Source of the DNA: Acanthochlamys bracteata | Lineage: Eukaryota > Streptophyta > Magnoliopsida > Pandanales > Velloziaceae | Reading direction: 5' to 3' | Assembly: GCA_019914995.1 (NCBI GenBank) | Contig: CM034139.1 | Location: 501,001-565,000, forward strand | DNA length: 64,000 nt | Shown here: positions 1 to 10,172 of the stretch, one piece after another | How positions within the stretch are numbered: position 1 is the stretch's first letter | How the letters are laid out: each line of letters opens with the position of its first letter | Notes under the pieces: generated by a model | Database searches by the model: none | Seen by the model: the letters and a program-made list of their open reading frames with translations, nothing else | What the model was told of the DNA's origin: nothing | Position numbers and translations under genes: made by a program

Positions 1-235
1 TAACTTTAGATTAATATAAATTTTATTGGTATAACTTTAAATTAACTTTATTAATAAATTCTACACCAATTTTAAATTAAATTGAGATATATTTTAATAG
101 AAATACATTATTTAATATAAATTAAGTTCTTATAATAAAATGCAATACGTGCTAATTTTTTAAGTTTAAAAAATTTTTAAATTAATAAAAAGGGGAAATA
201 GGTAGTAGAGGGAAAAAAATTGAAGTTTAATCTTA
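1..235. other. AT-rich intergenic, no gene
   Basis: No coding signal. The first 100 bases (repeated phrases of the type TAACTTTA-GATTAATAT) resemble the AT-rich interior of the Tourist-like MITE that follows at 236, so this may be a fragment of another copy cut by the window edge. That link is inference from word similarity only. Confidence 0.4.
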
Positions 236-916
236 GGGTATGTTTGGATTCATAGGTAAGAAATAAGAGTAAGAGGATGGATAAAAAAAAAATAAGAGGA
301 CGGATAGAAAATGATAGTTAATTAATCTTACGATGTTTGGATATATGGTAAGGATAATAATTAATTATGTTTGAGTAGATGGGTAAATAAATGAGTACCG
401 AAAGTAATCTTTCGGTAAAAGACTTCAATATTTTTTTATTTATATTAATATTATATTTATTATATAATTTTAACTAATTTATTAATATAATTTTAAATAA
501 ACTTTATTAATATAACTTTTAGATTAATTTTTTATAATAATATAAAATTATATTAATTATTAAATATAAAAATTAATCATATAATCTTATTATTTTTTCT
601 ATCAATTAAAATTAAATAAATATAAATTATAAATAATAATAATAATAAATAATTTAATAAAAAATAAATATTAAATTATAAGTAAATATTTAAAAAAAAT
701 AAATATATAAAAAGTGAAATAAATTTGCTTTTTTTTTTGTCACCATGTGTACCCACTAATTTGGTGGGTACATATTTAACTACATAATAGTGAAAAGGAT
801 GGGAAGTAATTCTCCATCTTTTCTTTTATTGATATATAACTAAACATAGGTAGACATAGGAAAATGCTTTACTATTACTATCATTTTCTATGTCTACCTA
901 TAATCTAAACATATCC
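236..916. mobile_element. Tourist-like MITE, copy 1 (681 bp)
   Basis: A non-coding element bounded by imperfect terminal inverted repeats: GGGTATGTTTGGAT at the left end and, read on the other strand, GGATATGTTTAGAT at the right end. It is flanked on both sides by TTA (233-235 and 917-919). TTA target duplication plus a GG..TGTTTGGAT terminus is the hallmark of PIF/Harbinger-derived Tourist MITEs. A second copy with the same interior lies at 20244-20901. Shared landmarks include a TGTCACCATG block followed by a TTTGGTGGGTACATAT block near the right end. It has no transposase and must depend on an element elsewhere. Confidence 0.82.
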
Positions 917-926
917 TTAGTTTTCG

Positions 927-949
927 TTACACTCCATATTGGAGTGTAA
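927..949. repeat. Short perfect palindrome just outside MITE copy 1
   Basis: TTACACTCCA and its exact reverse complement TGGAGTGTAA are separated by three bases. It begins 8 bp after the right target duplication of the MITE. It may be a terminus or the core of another decayed element; function unknown. Confidence 0.7.
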
Positions 950-1028
950 GATTTTAATCTCAAAACAGTGCTTTTGAAACAAAATTAAACTATTAATCTT
1001 CTTTAATCTTAATAAAAATCGCCAAACA

Positions 1029-1070
1029 GGTGAATGGAGGTGAAGTGATTTACTTTCACCTCCATTCACC
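1029..1070. repeat. Perfect 16-bp-arm hairpin
   Basis: The arm GGTGAATGGAGGTGAA (1029-1044) is matched by its exact reverse complement at 1055-1070, with a 10-base loop. No gene ends nearby, so a transcription-terminator role is unlikely. It looks like part of a small foldback element. Confidence 0.75.
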
Positions 1071-2040
1071 CCCGTTCATCTCAATCCAATCAATAGGTTA
1101 GATATATATAGACAATTTCTTACTAGTATTAACTTGTCTTGTAGTTTAGAGAAGCCATTGCCCGAGTTTGTGGGTATCTCTACTAATCATAACCATCTTT
1201 TATCATGGATCTTTTCCAAGAGTAAACCACCTCTCACCATGTGGTAAGGTTGTGGTTTTTAGCTGGTAAATAGCCGTATATTTGACTAGCTACCAATATC
1301 TTTGAAAGTATAGTAGCTGAAAGCTATATAATATATCCTGTTGGCAAACTAGATGATCTAAGTCATAAAACATCATCCCGTCCTCTAAGAGATGTTATTG
1401 GTTATTAGATCTTATAGTGGTGGTTGGCTCTTATTGTTAGGCCAGAAAACATACAATATTATCATTTGCCCAATCAAAGAAGTGTATAACTTTTACGTTG
1501 CCACTATAGTTTGGGCAACATATAGGACGCCGTCAAAATAACGCGCACTCGATGACAAATACTTTAAGCACGCTATAAGATCGGCAAAATGTCCTATATG
1601 TTTCATATATATGTGCGCTCTGAAATTTCTTTCGTCTTTGTTCTGGGCGGTCATGTTTCAAGTCGCCGTAACTTTTTGGAATTTATCAGATACAATGGCA
1701 ACTCACAAAGAAGGGAAGCTGGTTCCTCTTCTCACAGAAGCTGGGGCTCTCACCATGACAAGCACTGCCTGAAGATTACATCAAATGATCATTGCTTCAT
1801 CTGTCATAACTACGTGTTGAACTTGGTGTTCTTCCTGTTGAACTGTTGTGTTTGTATACATATCAGTAAATAAGAATCTCTGTAAGGGGAACATCTACGA
1901 GACTACGATAACACGTTTGTGTGTATTTGTCTGTTAGATTACTGTGGTTTATTTCAGAGGTGACCAATTACTAGGCTATGGCAATAGGTCACATATCCTC
2001 CACGTTTGTGTTTACTTTCATATAAGCACTTCTTATTTCT

Positions 2041-4544
2041 CAATAAAATTTTTACTGTATTTTATAATTTTTTTTAAATTTAAAAAATATAAAAAATTTG
2101 TATGTTGTGAAATTTTTATATAAAAAATCAAACTTATGAAAAATTTTTTAAATATTTTTCACTGAAAAAAAATTTATTTTATAAACACTCGCAACCTGTT
2201 TTCTTAACGTTCGTAACATTTTGGACAAGATAACTTGTTATGTGCTTTCATTGTAATATCATTCATGGAGATCAACAACATCCAGGGTGTCAACAGTAAA
2301 CTTGTAAAGTGGCGAACTAAAAATGGAGTAACAGAGATATAAAATGTAGTTCCAAAATTCTTGTACCCAGTAGCATGATTGGCACGTTGGACAGTAGCAT
2401 AAGCTCCTTATTTTAGAGCATGTTTTAATTACACCGAATTTCACTCTCATTCTACATATTTGAAGTTCAATAATTTTACGTGTTTTATTTATCACTTCGA
2501 ATTTTACTTTCACTTTCACGTCGAATTTTAATTTTACAAAATATTTATTCCAAACTCTACTTACTTTTATGTGTTTAAAAATGCGTTATGCAATCCCAAA
2601 GAACCCCTAAATTTGTATTGTAATAAATCAACTCTGCACATGAAAAGTACAACATTGCAAAAAGAGCGTACTTATTTTAGTAAATTTTTTATATATTAAA
2701 TTTTTTTATATGTTAAACTAAATTACACATAAAAATATTTATGTATATATATAAATATATATATTAACTTGTTTAAATAAAAGTTAATATTTGGTTGTAC
2801 ATCTAATTTTTTCTTATAATTAAAATCTACAAATATATTATTAATATAGTTATACAATTTATGTTTTTGAATAATAAGTAATATTTGTAATTAATAATTT
2901 TCTGAACTATTACATATACAAGTTCAATTTTTTACTTTTAACAAAATTTTAAAATATACTCACTTTTGAAATATAAAAATAAAATTAATCGTTCTTTTAA
3001 AAAATTAGTGTGGAAGAGTGATTTTTCTTAACTTATTGAGGACAAAATAATTATTTGTCATGACCACGTTGCTTCTTATAAGCAGCTTATTTTGATAGGT
3101 AAGAAAATCTTATTAAAATAAGCTCTAATAAAGAGATTTTTTCGCTTATAATCTGTGCATCCTAACACCCCACTTTATTGTAGGAGCTTTGAACTCATAA
3201 GCCCAAATAATAGCGCGTTTCAATTCACCGAAACTTCAATTTTTTTGATCAAATTTAGATTTCGATAAATTCATATATTTTAATATTTTAAAAAATTAGA
3301 ATTGCAGTTTCACGTGGACTCCACTTTCGCTTGAGTTTCATCCTCTAGTTTTCACGTTCGTCGAAACAATTTTTACTATTCACTTTTAATCTATTTCTAA
3401 AAGCATTTGAATATAAAATATAAATTCTACTTTCAACTCACTTCAAAAAATAATTAAAATATAAAAATTAAATTTTATTTTCGATTTATATTTTAAAAAA
3501 TTCTATTTCTATATTTTATTTTTGTAAAATTCAATTACGTATATTTAAAATACGTTCTAATTTGCACCAAAACACTCCCTTAATATTGGAAATGGGTAGA
3601 ATAAGAAGGATTCTAGTATTATTATATTAAAAAAAATTTTAATTTAGATTAGTTCCATTTTTTCACAAAAACTGGAAATTTAATCATATATCAAACTATA
3701 AATATTAGAGAGTGTTTGGCATTACATTACATGTAAAGTGCTTATCATTTTAACTAAATATTTTACGTTTTTTAATAAACTTCGTATAGTATTATGTAAA
3801 AACTTTTTTAGATTTTTAAAAAATACAAAAAAATTGTATATTATAAAATTTTTATATATAACTATTTTAAAGTATAAAAAGTCAAACTCGTATTTAATCA
3901 CTCCCAAATGTTCTCTTATCTCATGCATTTGAGTTTTATAAAACTGAGCGGTGCAAGTCATTGAAAGCGAATTCGCGGAGGAGGAAAATAATGAAGCGTG
4001 TTTAAATGCGTAAAAGTGAGTTTTAGAAGAAAAAATTATGAAGTTAAAATTTTTTTAAAAATAAATTAGAACTGAATTTAGTTTTTATTTTTAAAATTTA
4101 CTTGAAATTAGATTGGAAGTGAAAAATAGAGTTTTAAAAGTTAAAATGATAAGCTCCTAAATAGTGACATAAAAGTAGAATTTTAAGTTAAATGAACAAT
4201 TAAAACACATGAATATTTCAGAATATTAAATCTGACCGAAAAAGTGAGTTTAGAATGTTACAATTATATCACCATATATAAATTTATATATATCTTTTAA
4301 AAATTTTTTAAAAAAACTTATACCGAATATGGCCACCTTAATTTTTGGCACTATATTTTCACCTCGCCGAAGCATCACTGTTTCTAACCTAAAATAATCA
4401 CAAATTAATAAAAATAACATATTAGTGAGGAGGTGTTTGTAAATGCGTTTTATACAATTTTTCATCCCATAAAAAGTAAAATAAATTTTTTTAGATATTT
4501 TAAATTTTAAAAAAAATTTTAAAAGTACAAGCGAATTGTATATA
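2041..4544. other. AT-rich gene desert
   Basis: Long runs of A and T with no believable coding frame. Blocks at about 2400-2570 and 3190-3570 share a style (CGAATTTTA, CACTTTCAC words) with a block near 49150-49370, suggesting decayed copies of one repeat. A likely AT-rich MITE copy sits at 3712-3916. Confidence 0.5.
3712..3916. mobile_element. AT-rich MITE-like copy
   Basis: It begins GAGTGTTTGGCATTAC and ends in a sequence whose reverse complement is GAGAACATTTGGGAGTGATT, so the ends are imperfectly inverted. The interior is the same A/T-run pattern as the clean copy at 53351-53605. Exact ends are uncertain. Confidence 0.45.
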
Positions 4545-5185
4545 GAGGTGGCAATATATGATCCGATCTGAAAGCGCGACCTGAAATCGACCCACTTAAT
4601 CAGGATTAGTGTTAAAAAATTTGATCCGTATAAATATATAGATTGGGTTCGAGTTGAACAAATTGGATCAGATTATTAAATGGGTTGATCTGAATTAACC
4701 CGAAATTGATCCACCAATCCGCACTATCATATCTTAAAAAAATATTATTTAATTTTTCCTTTTCATATATTAAAATATTAACAATAAAAATAATCGATAA
4801 TAATAATTTATAAATTATTAAATTATATAATATTTATAATTAATTATTATTTTTATATTTTAATAAAATAGTGTAAGATGAGAATTATAATATTATCGAA
4901 AGTATTACTATATAGGTATTTCTGTACTGACGAATTTGAATTTCGTATAAAAGTTTTTAACAAAATTTTGTTAGATATATTTATCAAAAATTTTGTCAAA
5001 ATTATTAGTATATATTTATAATTATAAAATTTCAGCTGTCAATATATATTTTTAAAAAATAAAAATAAAAATAAAATTTTTTTTGAATATTTTAAGAATC
5101 GATAAGATATTAAAAAATATATATATTTTAACGAACATTTATTATATCTCATAATTAAAAATATTATGTATTTTTATTTTATAAA
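4545..5185 (+). repeat. Dispersed repeat, copy 1 (inverted partner at 47865-48475)
   Basis: It begins GAGGTGGCAATATATGATC and carries clustered GATCCGA / CGACCCA / TTGATCC words in its first 200 bases, followed by an AT-rich stretch. Read on the minus strand, 48475 down to about 47865 follows the same order of landmarks: GGCAATATATGATC, ATTATTAAATNGNTNGAT, GATCCACCAATCCG, AAATAGTGTANNATGAGAAT, AATTTCAGC. This is a non-coding mobile repeat of about 600 bp. Subterminal GATCCGACCC-type words occur in several plant non-autonomous DNA transposons, but I cannot classify it further. Confidence 0.75.
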
Positions 5186-7440
5186 ATTTTTATTTTATAA
5201 ATACTTTCAGAAGTTCAGTGTTTTTTTGAAACTATAAGTACAATAAGTTTACCGAACGTCTCTAGTGGGTTCGATAAGGGCGTTTAGATTTCATTTTTTT
5301 TTAAACTTAATTTTAATACAAAATAAACATAAAATTTAAAATAATGTTTTTATTATTTTTTACAAAATTATTAATTTTAGAACTCATTTTAATTACAAAA
5401 TTAATATAAAATTTATTATTTATTAAATTTAAATTTAATTTTTTAATTTAATTTTTAAAAAATGAGTTTATCTTATATATATATAACACGCTCTAAATGC
5501 CGTTATGGTATTAGTAATATTAACATGCAAAATTAACATAAGATTCTTTAAAGAAATAATTAACTAATGATATTTATCAAACTTTCCCAAATATTGAGAA
5601 GCACGTTACTTTAACATTATTTATTTTTATCATAGGAGCTTGTTATGAGCCATCGTGAAACACATGTTTTCCTGCGTGCCTGCGGTACATTTTAGAGCTC
5701 AGTTGAGATTATTTAAGATAAACTATTTTTCAAAAAGATTTGTCAAAAAATTTTAAAAACAAATATATTATTTCTTAATTTAAAAATAAAATTTATATAT
5801 ATACATAAAATTTTGTATAATCAAATTTGTATAATCCACAATTTATGTATATATTTTTATTATAAATTTTAATTTTTTCTAAAAATTAAATAATTATAAA
5901 AAGAAATTTAAAATAAAGAGTCAAATAATTTTTTTACTATGAAATAATTTTTGAAAATAAAAATATTTTATTTTTTTAAAAAACGAATTCTATATTTTTA
6001 TCTTAAAAAATAATAAAAATATATAATAAAAAGATTTTATTTCGTAAATTTTTTATATTTTTTAAATTTTTAAATAAAATTTTTAATATTTATAAAATAT
6101 ATTTAAAAAATATATAATTAAAAATAATATTTAAAAAATGCGAAGGCAAACGGGCCTAGTCAACTCATGAATTACGTGCCCGTCATTCTCTTATAATTAT
6201 TTGTTATTATTTTTGGTTGTTAAGAACTTCGACTTTGGCGCTAGTTTGACTTTTATGTTCACATCACCTTTTGACATTATTATTATGAAATTAATCTTCT
6301 TAATATTATAATATTGATTTTGAGTATAAGACTAAAAGGCAAGGTATACCTAACCAGCAATTTATGATTGATCCATATGTATACTGGTGAAATATATGCA
6401 CGCTATTTCTTAAATACAAATTAGTTCACAGTTAAGTCAAGTACATAATTTTAAATTCGATCTGCACCGTTCGATATATAAAAAACTATAACTTTGAAGC
6501 ATGATAACAAAATTTTCATCAATTAATCTCATCTGAATTTTTAATTAAAGTAACAAAAAATTCTAATATATATATATATTTTTTGTTATTTTGGTTTAGA
6601 AGTCGGATGAGTGTTGATTTATTCCGATTGAATAGAAATTTTATCAGCATATTAATAATTTATAAATTTTCATATATAATTTTTTATTTTTTTCATATCT
6701 TTTTTTCAAGAAAATTTGTATAGAATCTTAATAAAACTTATTAAAACTAAAAAAATTTATTGATAAATTATATTTTCGTGGAATTTATATAATAATTTAT
6801 ATTAATTTTTAAGCTAAAAATATAAGTTTGTTTTAAAAAAAAACTCTACTAAATATTGTTTTTAGAAAAAGTACTTATTTTAAACAATTCCAAGTGACCG
6901 TTGGATTGTTTCTTTTGTCAATCATGGCTCGCGTTATACATAACTATGCGGTAACTTATAGATCTAATTATTATAGAATGTTAGATAGTGTTTATGGAAA
7001 AAAGTTTTTTTTAAATAAAAAATATTTTTTAAATTTTTGAACAATAAATTCTAATTTTCAATTTAAAAAATAATAAAATTAAGTAATAATAAGATTTAAT
7101 AATTTATCTTCGGTGTATTGACTCCGGATGCACAGTAGCCTTTGCTCGTTCTTTGGATAGAGATATGTAGCTACATAATCAATCATTACTTTTAATTTTA
7201 TAAGCTAAAGATCGATCCACCGGTTGTTGGCACTCATCTCACTTTCATTGAAAGTTTCTTCTTCTCAACAAACCATTCTCTAAATTTGTTTGTTTATTAA
7301 GCAAACCCACCGATCGCCAACAACTTATAATGATCACCATTTTATAATAATTTGTTATTTTGATAAAAAAAAATTTTATCCAGAGTGGTAGTAGGTGAGA
7401 AGGGAAAACAAATGTAAGCGTGTTGATCGAGAAAGCTCTC
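5186..7440. other. AT-rich gene desert upstream of the O-methyltransferase
   Basis: No gene. It contains an AT-rich MITE-like stretch at about 5940-6140, a weak foldback at 6501-6648, and short pieces at about 6840-6900 and 6990-7090 that resemble the MITE end at 53351-53605 (AACAATTCCAA word). The last few hundred bases are the presumed promoter region of the gene at 7522. Confidence 0.5.
6501..6648. repeat. Degenerate foldback
   Basis: The left half (ATGATAACAAAATTTT through GTAACAAAAAA) is imperfectly complementary to the right half, around a central AT dinucleotide run (about 6566-6580). It is probably an old MITE or hairpin element. Mismatches are frequent. Confidence 0.4.
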
Positions 7441-7452
7441 CATATATATATG
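7441..7452 (+). promoter_or_regulatory. Probable TATA box of the O-methyltransferase gene
   Basis: CATATATATATG lies about 70-80 bases upstream of the ATG at 7522, the spacing expected for a short 5' leader. It stands in a less AT-biased local context than the upstream desert. Inference from position only. Confidence 0.5.
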
Positions 7453-7521
7453 TGAGCTAGATAACAATTAATCGTGGAACAGCAGTAGCTGCAAGTGATT
7501 ATATTAAGTAATTGATTGATA

Positions 7522-8868
7522 ATGGGTTCGGCGTCGGAAAACTTGTCGGATCAGCTACTGACGGCGCCGCCGGCGGTGGAAATAAACGAAGAAGCTGCAT
7601 GCAAGTACGTATTGTCCGTCGTCAGCTCTTGCGTAGTCCCGATGACGCTGATGTCCGCAGTCGACCTCGGCATCCTTGAAATCATCAAAGCTGCCGGAGC
7701 CGATAAGAAGCTGACTGCAGATGAGATTGTTAAGCAGCTCCCAACGGAGAACCCAAATGCCGGTCACATGGTTGACAGGATGCTGCAGCTTCTCGCAGGT
7801 TACAGTATAGTGACGTGCTCGGTCGATGAGGATGCTGACGGAAAAGTGCGCCGGAGCTACGGGACCGCGCCGCCGCTCAAGTTCTTGACGAAGGACGAGA
7901 ATGGCGTGTCCATGGGAGCACTTGCTCTCATGAACAACGACAAAGTTCTCATCGATAGCTGGTCAGTAGCTCAAACATATGTATAAATATTGAACGCGAC
8001 AATAGTCTCGGTTACAAGCTTCATGACTATTTTTGCAGGTACCATATGAAGGACGCTGTGTTGGAGGGAGGGATCCCTTTCAACAGGGCACACGGTATGA
8101 TGGCGTTCGAGTACCATGCGATTGATCCCCGATTCAATAAGGTTTTCAACGCGGGCATGTCGAACCATACCACCATTGTCATGAACAAGATCCTCGACAA
8201 TTACAGAGGGTTCGACGACGTGAAGGTGCTCGTCGACGTTGGTGGCGGCATTGGTGCTTCGCTTCATATGATTGTTTGTAGGCACCCTCATATCAAGGGC
8301 ATCAACTTTGATCTCCCTCATGCCATTTCTGAAGCACCTGCCTTCCCAGGTCCATTTCATTAATATACAGCCTTTCTTTTTCCTCTGGAACTGTATACGT
8401 TTTGGCACTTCAAATTATGTTGATCGATGCAGGTGTGGAACATGTTGCCGGAGATATGTTTGCCGGCGTCCCTAGTGGAGATGCCATTTTTATGAAGGTG
8501 AGACGCTTATACTCATAAGTAGTAGAAACGCTACGAAATATGTGAACTGACAGAGATTGAATGGAATGCAGTGGATCTTGCATGACTGGAGCGACGATCA
8601 CTGCATCAAGGTACTAAAGAACTGCCACAAGGCATTGCCTGACGACGGCAAAGTGATCGTGATCGAATCAATCCTGCCGGACGTGCCGGATCCTCGCAGC
8701 GACGAAAAGACGGTGTCCCATGTAGACATGATAATGCTTGCGGTGAACCCTGGCGGCAAGGAGAGAACTGTGAAGCAGTTCGAGGCACTGGCGAAAGAGG
8801 CTGGTTTTTCTGGGTTCAAGCGTTTGTTCAACTACTCCTTCTCTTGGGTCATGGAGTTCACCAAATAA
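7522..8868 (+). CDS. Caffeic acid O-methyltransferase-like enzyme (4 exons)
   Basis: A class II plant small-molecule O-methyltransferase that moves a methyl group from S-adenosylmethionine to a phenolic hydroxyl in the cytosol. Exons are 7522-7961, 8039-8349, 8433-8497 and 8572-8868, all with GT-AG introns, giving 370 residues with no frame problem. The N-terminal dimerisation domain spans about 1-130. The SAM loop VDVGGGIG is at 212-219. The catalytic base is His276 in HDWSDDHC, helped by Glu304 and Glu336, which align with His269, Glu297 and Glu329 of alfalfa COMT. The product resembles monocot COMTs (FSGFK and HVAGDMF blocks). One oddity is [11 protein letters not shown] near 327-337, where COMT normally has MLAHNPGGKER. 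The His to Val change may alter the substrate pocket, so a true lignin COMT role is not certain; a flavonoid, alkaloid or other phenolic substrate is possible. Confidence 0.93.
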
Positions 8869-10172
8869 AAAAGACGCTTGCTTGCTTTATTATAGATTTG
8901 TTTCAAGTGTAGATTAATAATATGTGTACCTATTTAATGCTGATCTTTTGTGTACTTCTTTTATTATTATATAATAAAAATAGTTTAGGATGTCAAAATT
9001 TTTGGTTGTTTTTATTAGTGCATGTTTTAAATATTTATAATTAAATTTCATAAAAATAAAAAAAATAAAATTTTTTTAAAAATAAAATAAAAATAAAATT
9101 CAGTATTTATATCTTAATAGTTTTTAAAAATATGTTGAAAATTAAATACTTTAGAGTGGCAAAATTTTTAGCTAGGACATGTTTGACTTAACATTTTCTA
9201 AAAACAGCTTTAATTTTATATTTTTCATAAATATTAAAAAAATTTATTTAAAAATTTATAAAATAAAGAAAACTCAACGTAATTTAATTATAGCAGTGAT
9301 GAGAAAGTGATTTAATAAAATTGTTTCATAAATTACCATCTCAGCTGTGATACATCCGCGCACAATGAAGACTAGGCATATCTTGAATTATTTCAAAGTT
9401 CCAAACTAATAGCGTAATTTAACATGTAAGAAGTTATTCGTACATAAAAGCTGTGTTCTTTTTAGTAAATTATTCAAAAATGGGTTACGAAAAATTAATT
9501 AATAAAAATACTACTATATATATATCTCTATATAATAGGAGCACTCCCATTAGAGGCATCGTTTAAATTGCAATACTTCAAATATGAAGATATAAAAAAT
9601 TATTAATTAAAATTTTTGTGACAAAATTTTAACTCAATCGAATCACGAATCGATCTCTATCCGTCTTTTGATCAAAAAATAATAAGTTTTTTTTTAATGT
9701 TATATGGATCTAAGTGAACGGATGGAAGTCGATTCGTGATCTGATTGAGTTAAAATTTTATTACAAAAATTTTAATTAGTAATTTTTTTATATCCAATGG
9801 TGGATTAAATTTGAAATATTATAAATAAGACGGTGCCCAATGATATCCCTAATATATATATAATTTGTATTTTCTAAAATTTAAAAAATAAATTTATTTT
9901 TCAATATCATATCTAGTTTTTAAAAAAATATTTTTTTAAGCAATTCCAAACGAATCCTCAATTCTAAGAAAGAGCATAGTCAAAAAATATAATAATTGTT
10001 CCATAGAGAGAATATATTGGATAAAATGTTATTTATTCACAAAATTTTCATTATAATTCTAGTGGTCAAAATTGTAAAAGCATAGAGCCAGATTTCATTT
10101 CAGTAACCCAGTTCGGACTTTGAAATCCATAAAACTTCTAATAGAGAGTGAAGAAGAATTTCCGGCGAGGTA
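8869..10172. other. Intergenic spacer with foldback element
   Basis: This is the 3' region of the O-methyltransferase, then AT-rich sequence, then the presumed promoter and leader of the TTC5-like gene. The only structured item is the foldback at about 9538-9858. The stretch at 9880-9965 ends in AAGCAATTCCAAACG, like the right end of the AT-rich MITE family. Confidence 0.5.
9538..9858. mobile_element. Long foldback MITE (near-complete inverted repeat)
   Basis: The left arm (about 9538-9665) and right arm (about 9715-9858) are complementary over most of their length. In the same order on opposite strands they share ATATAAAAAATTA, TAATTAAAATTTTTGT, AAAATTTTAACTCAATC and ATCACGAATCGA. A loop of about 50 bases separates them. 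Outer ends read AGGAGCACTCCCATTAG versus AGGGATATCATTGGGCAC, so the termini are inverted but diverged. There is no coding capacity. If transcribed it would form a long hairpin RNA. It lies about 0.7 kb beyond the O-methyltransferase stop codon. Confidence 0.75.

Larger units (their letters stand above)
917..2040. other. Intergenic, mixed complexity, two small palindromes
   Basis: Base composition is less AT-biased here than in the surrounding desert, and a 94-codon open frame occurs at 1589-1873, but I recognise no protein in it and see no splice-linked extension. Two strong short palindromes lie at 927-949 and 1029-1070. The rest could be an old transposon or LTR remnant. Nothing in it can be assigned with confidence. 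Confidence 0.4.

Noticed and set aside
1589-1873. 94-codon open frame
   Set aside because: No recognisable domain, no codon-level signal I can defend, and no splice-linked neighbours; kept only as part of an unassigned intergenic region.
7971-8408. 145-codon minus-strand frame over the O-methyltransferase
   Set aside because: It is antisense to exon 2 of the real gene and crosses its introns; a shadow frame.
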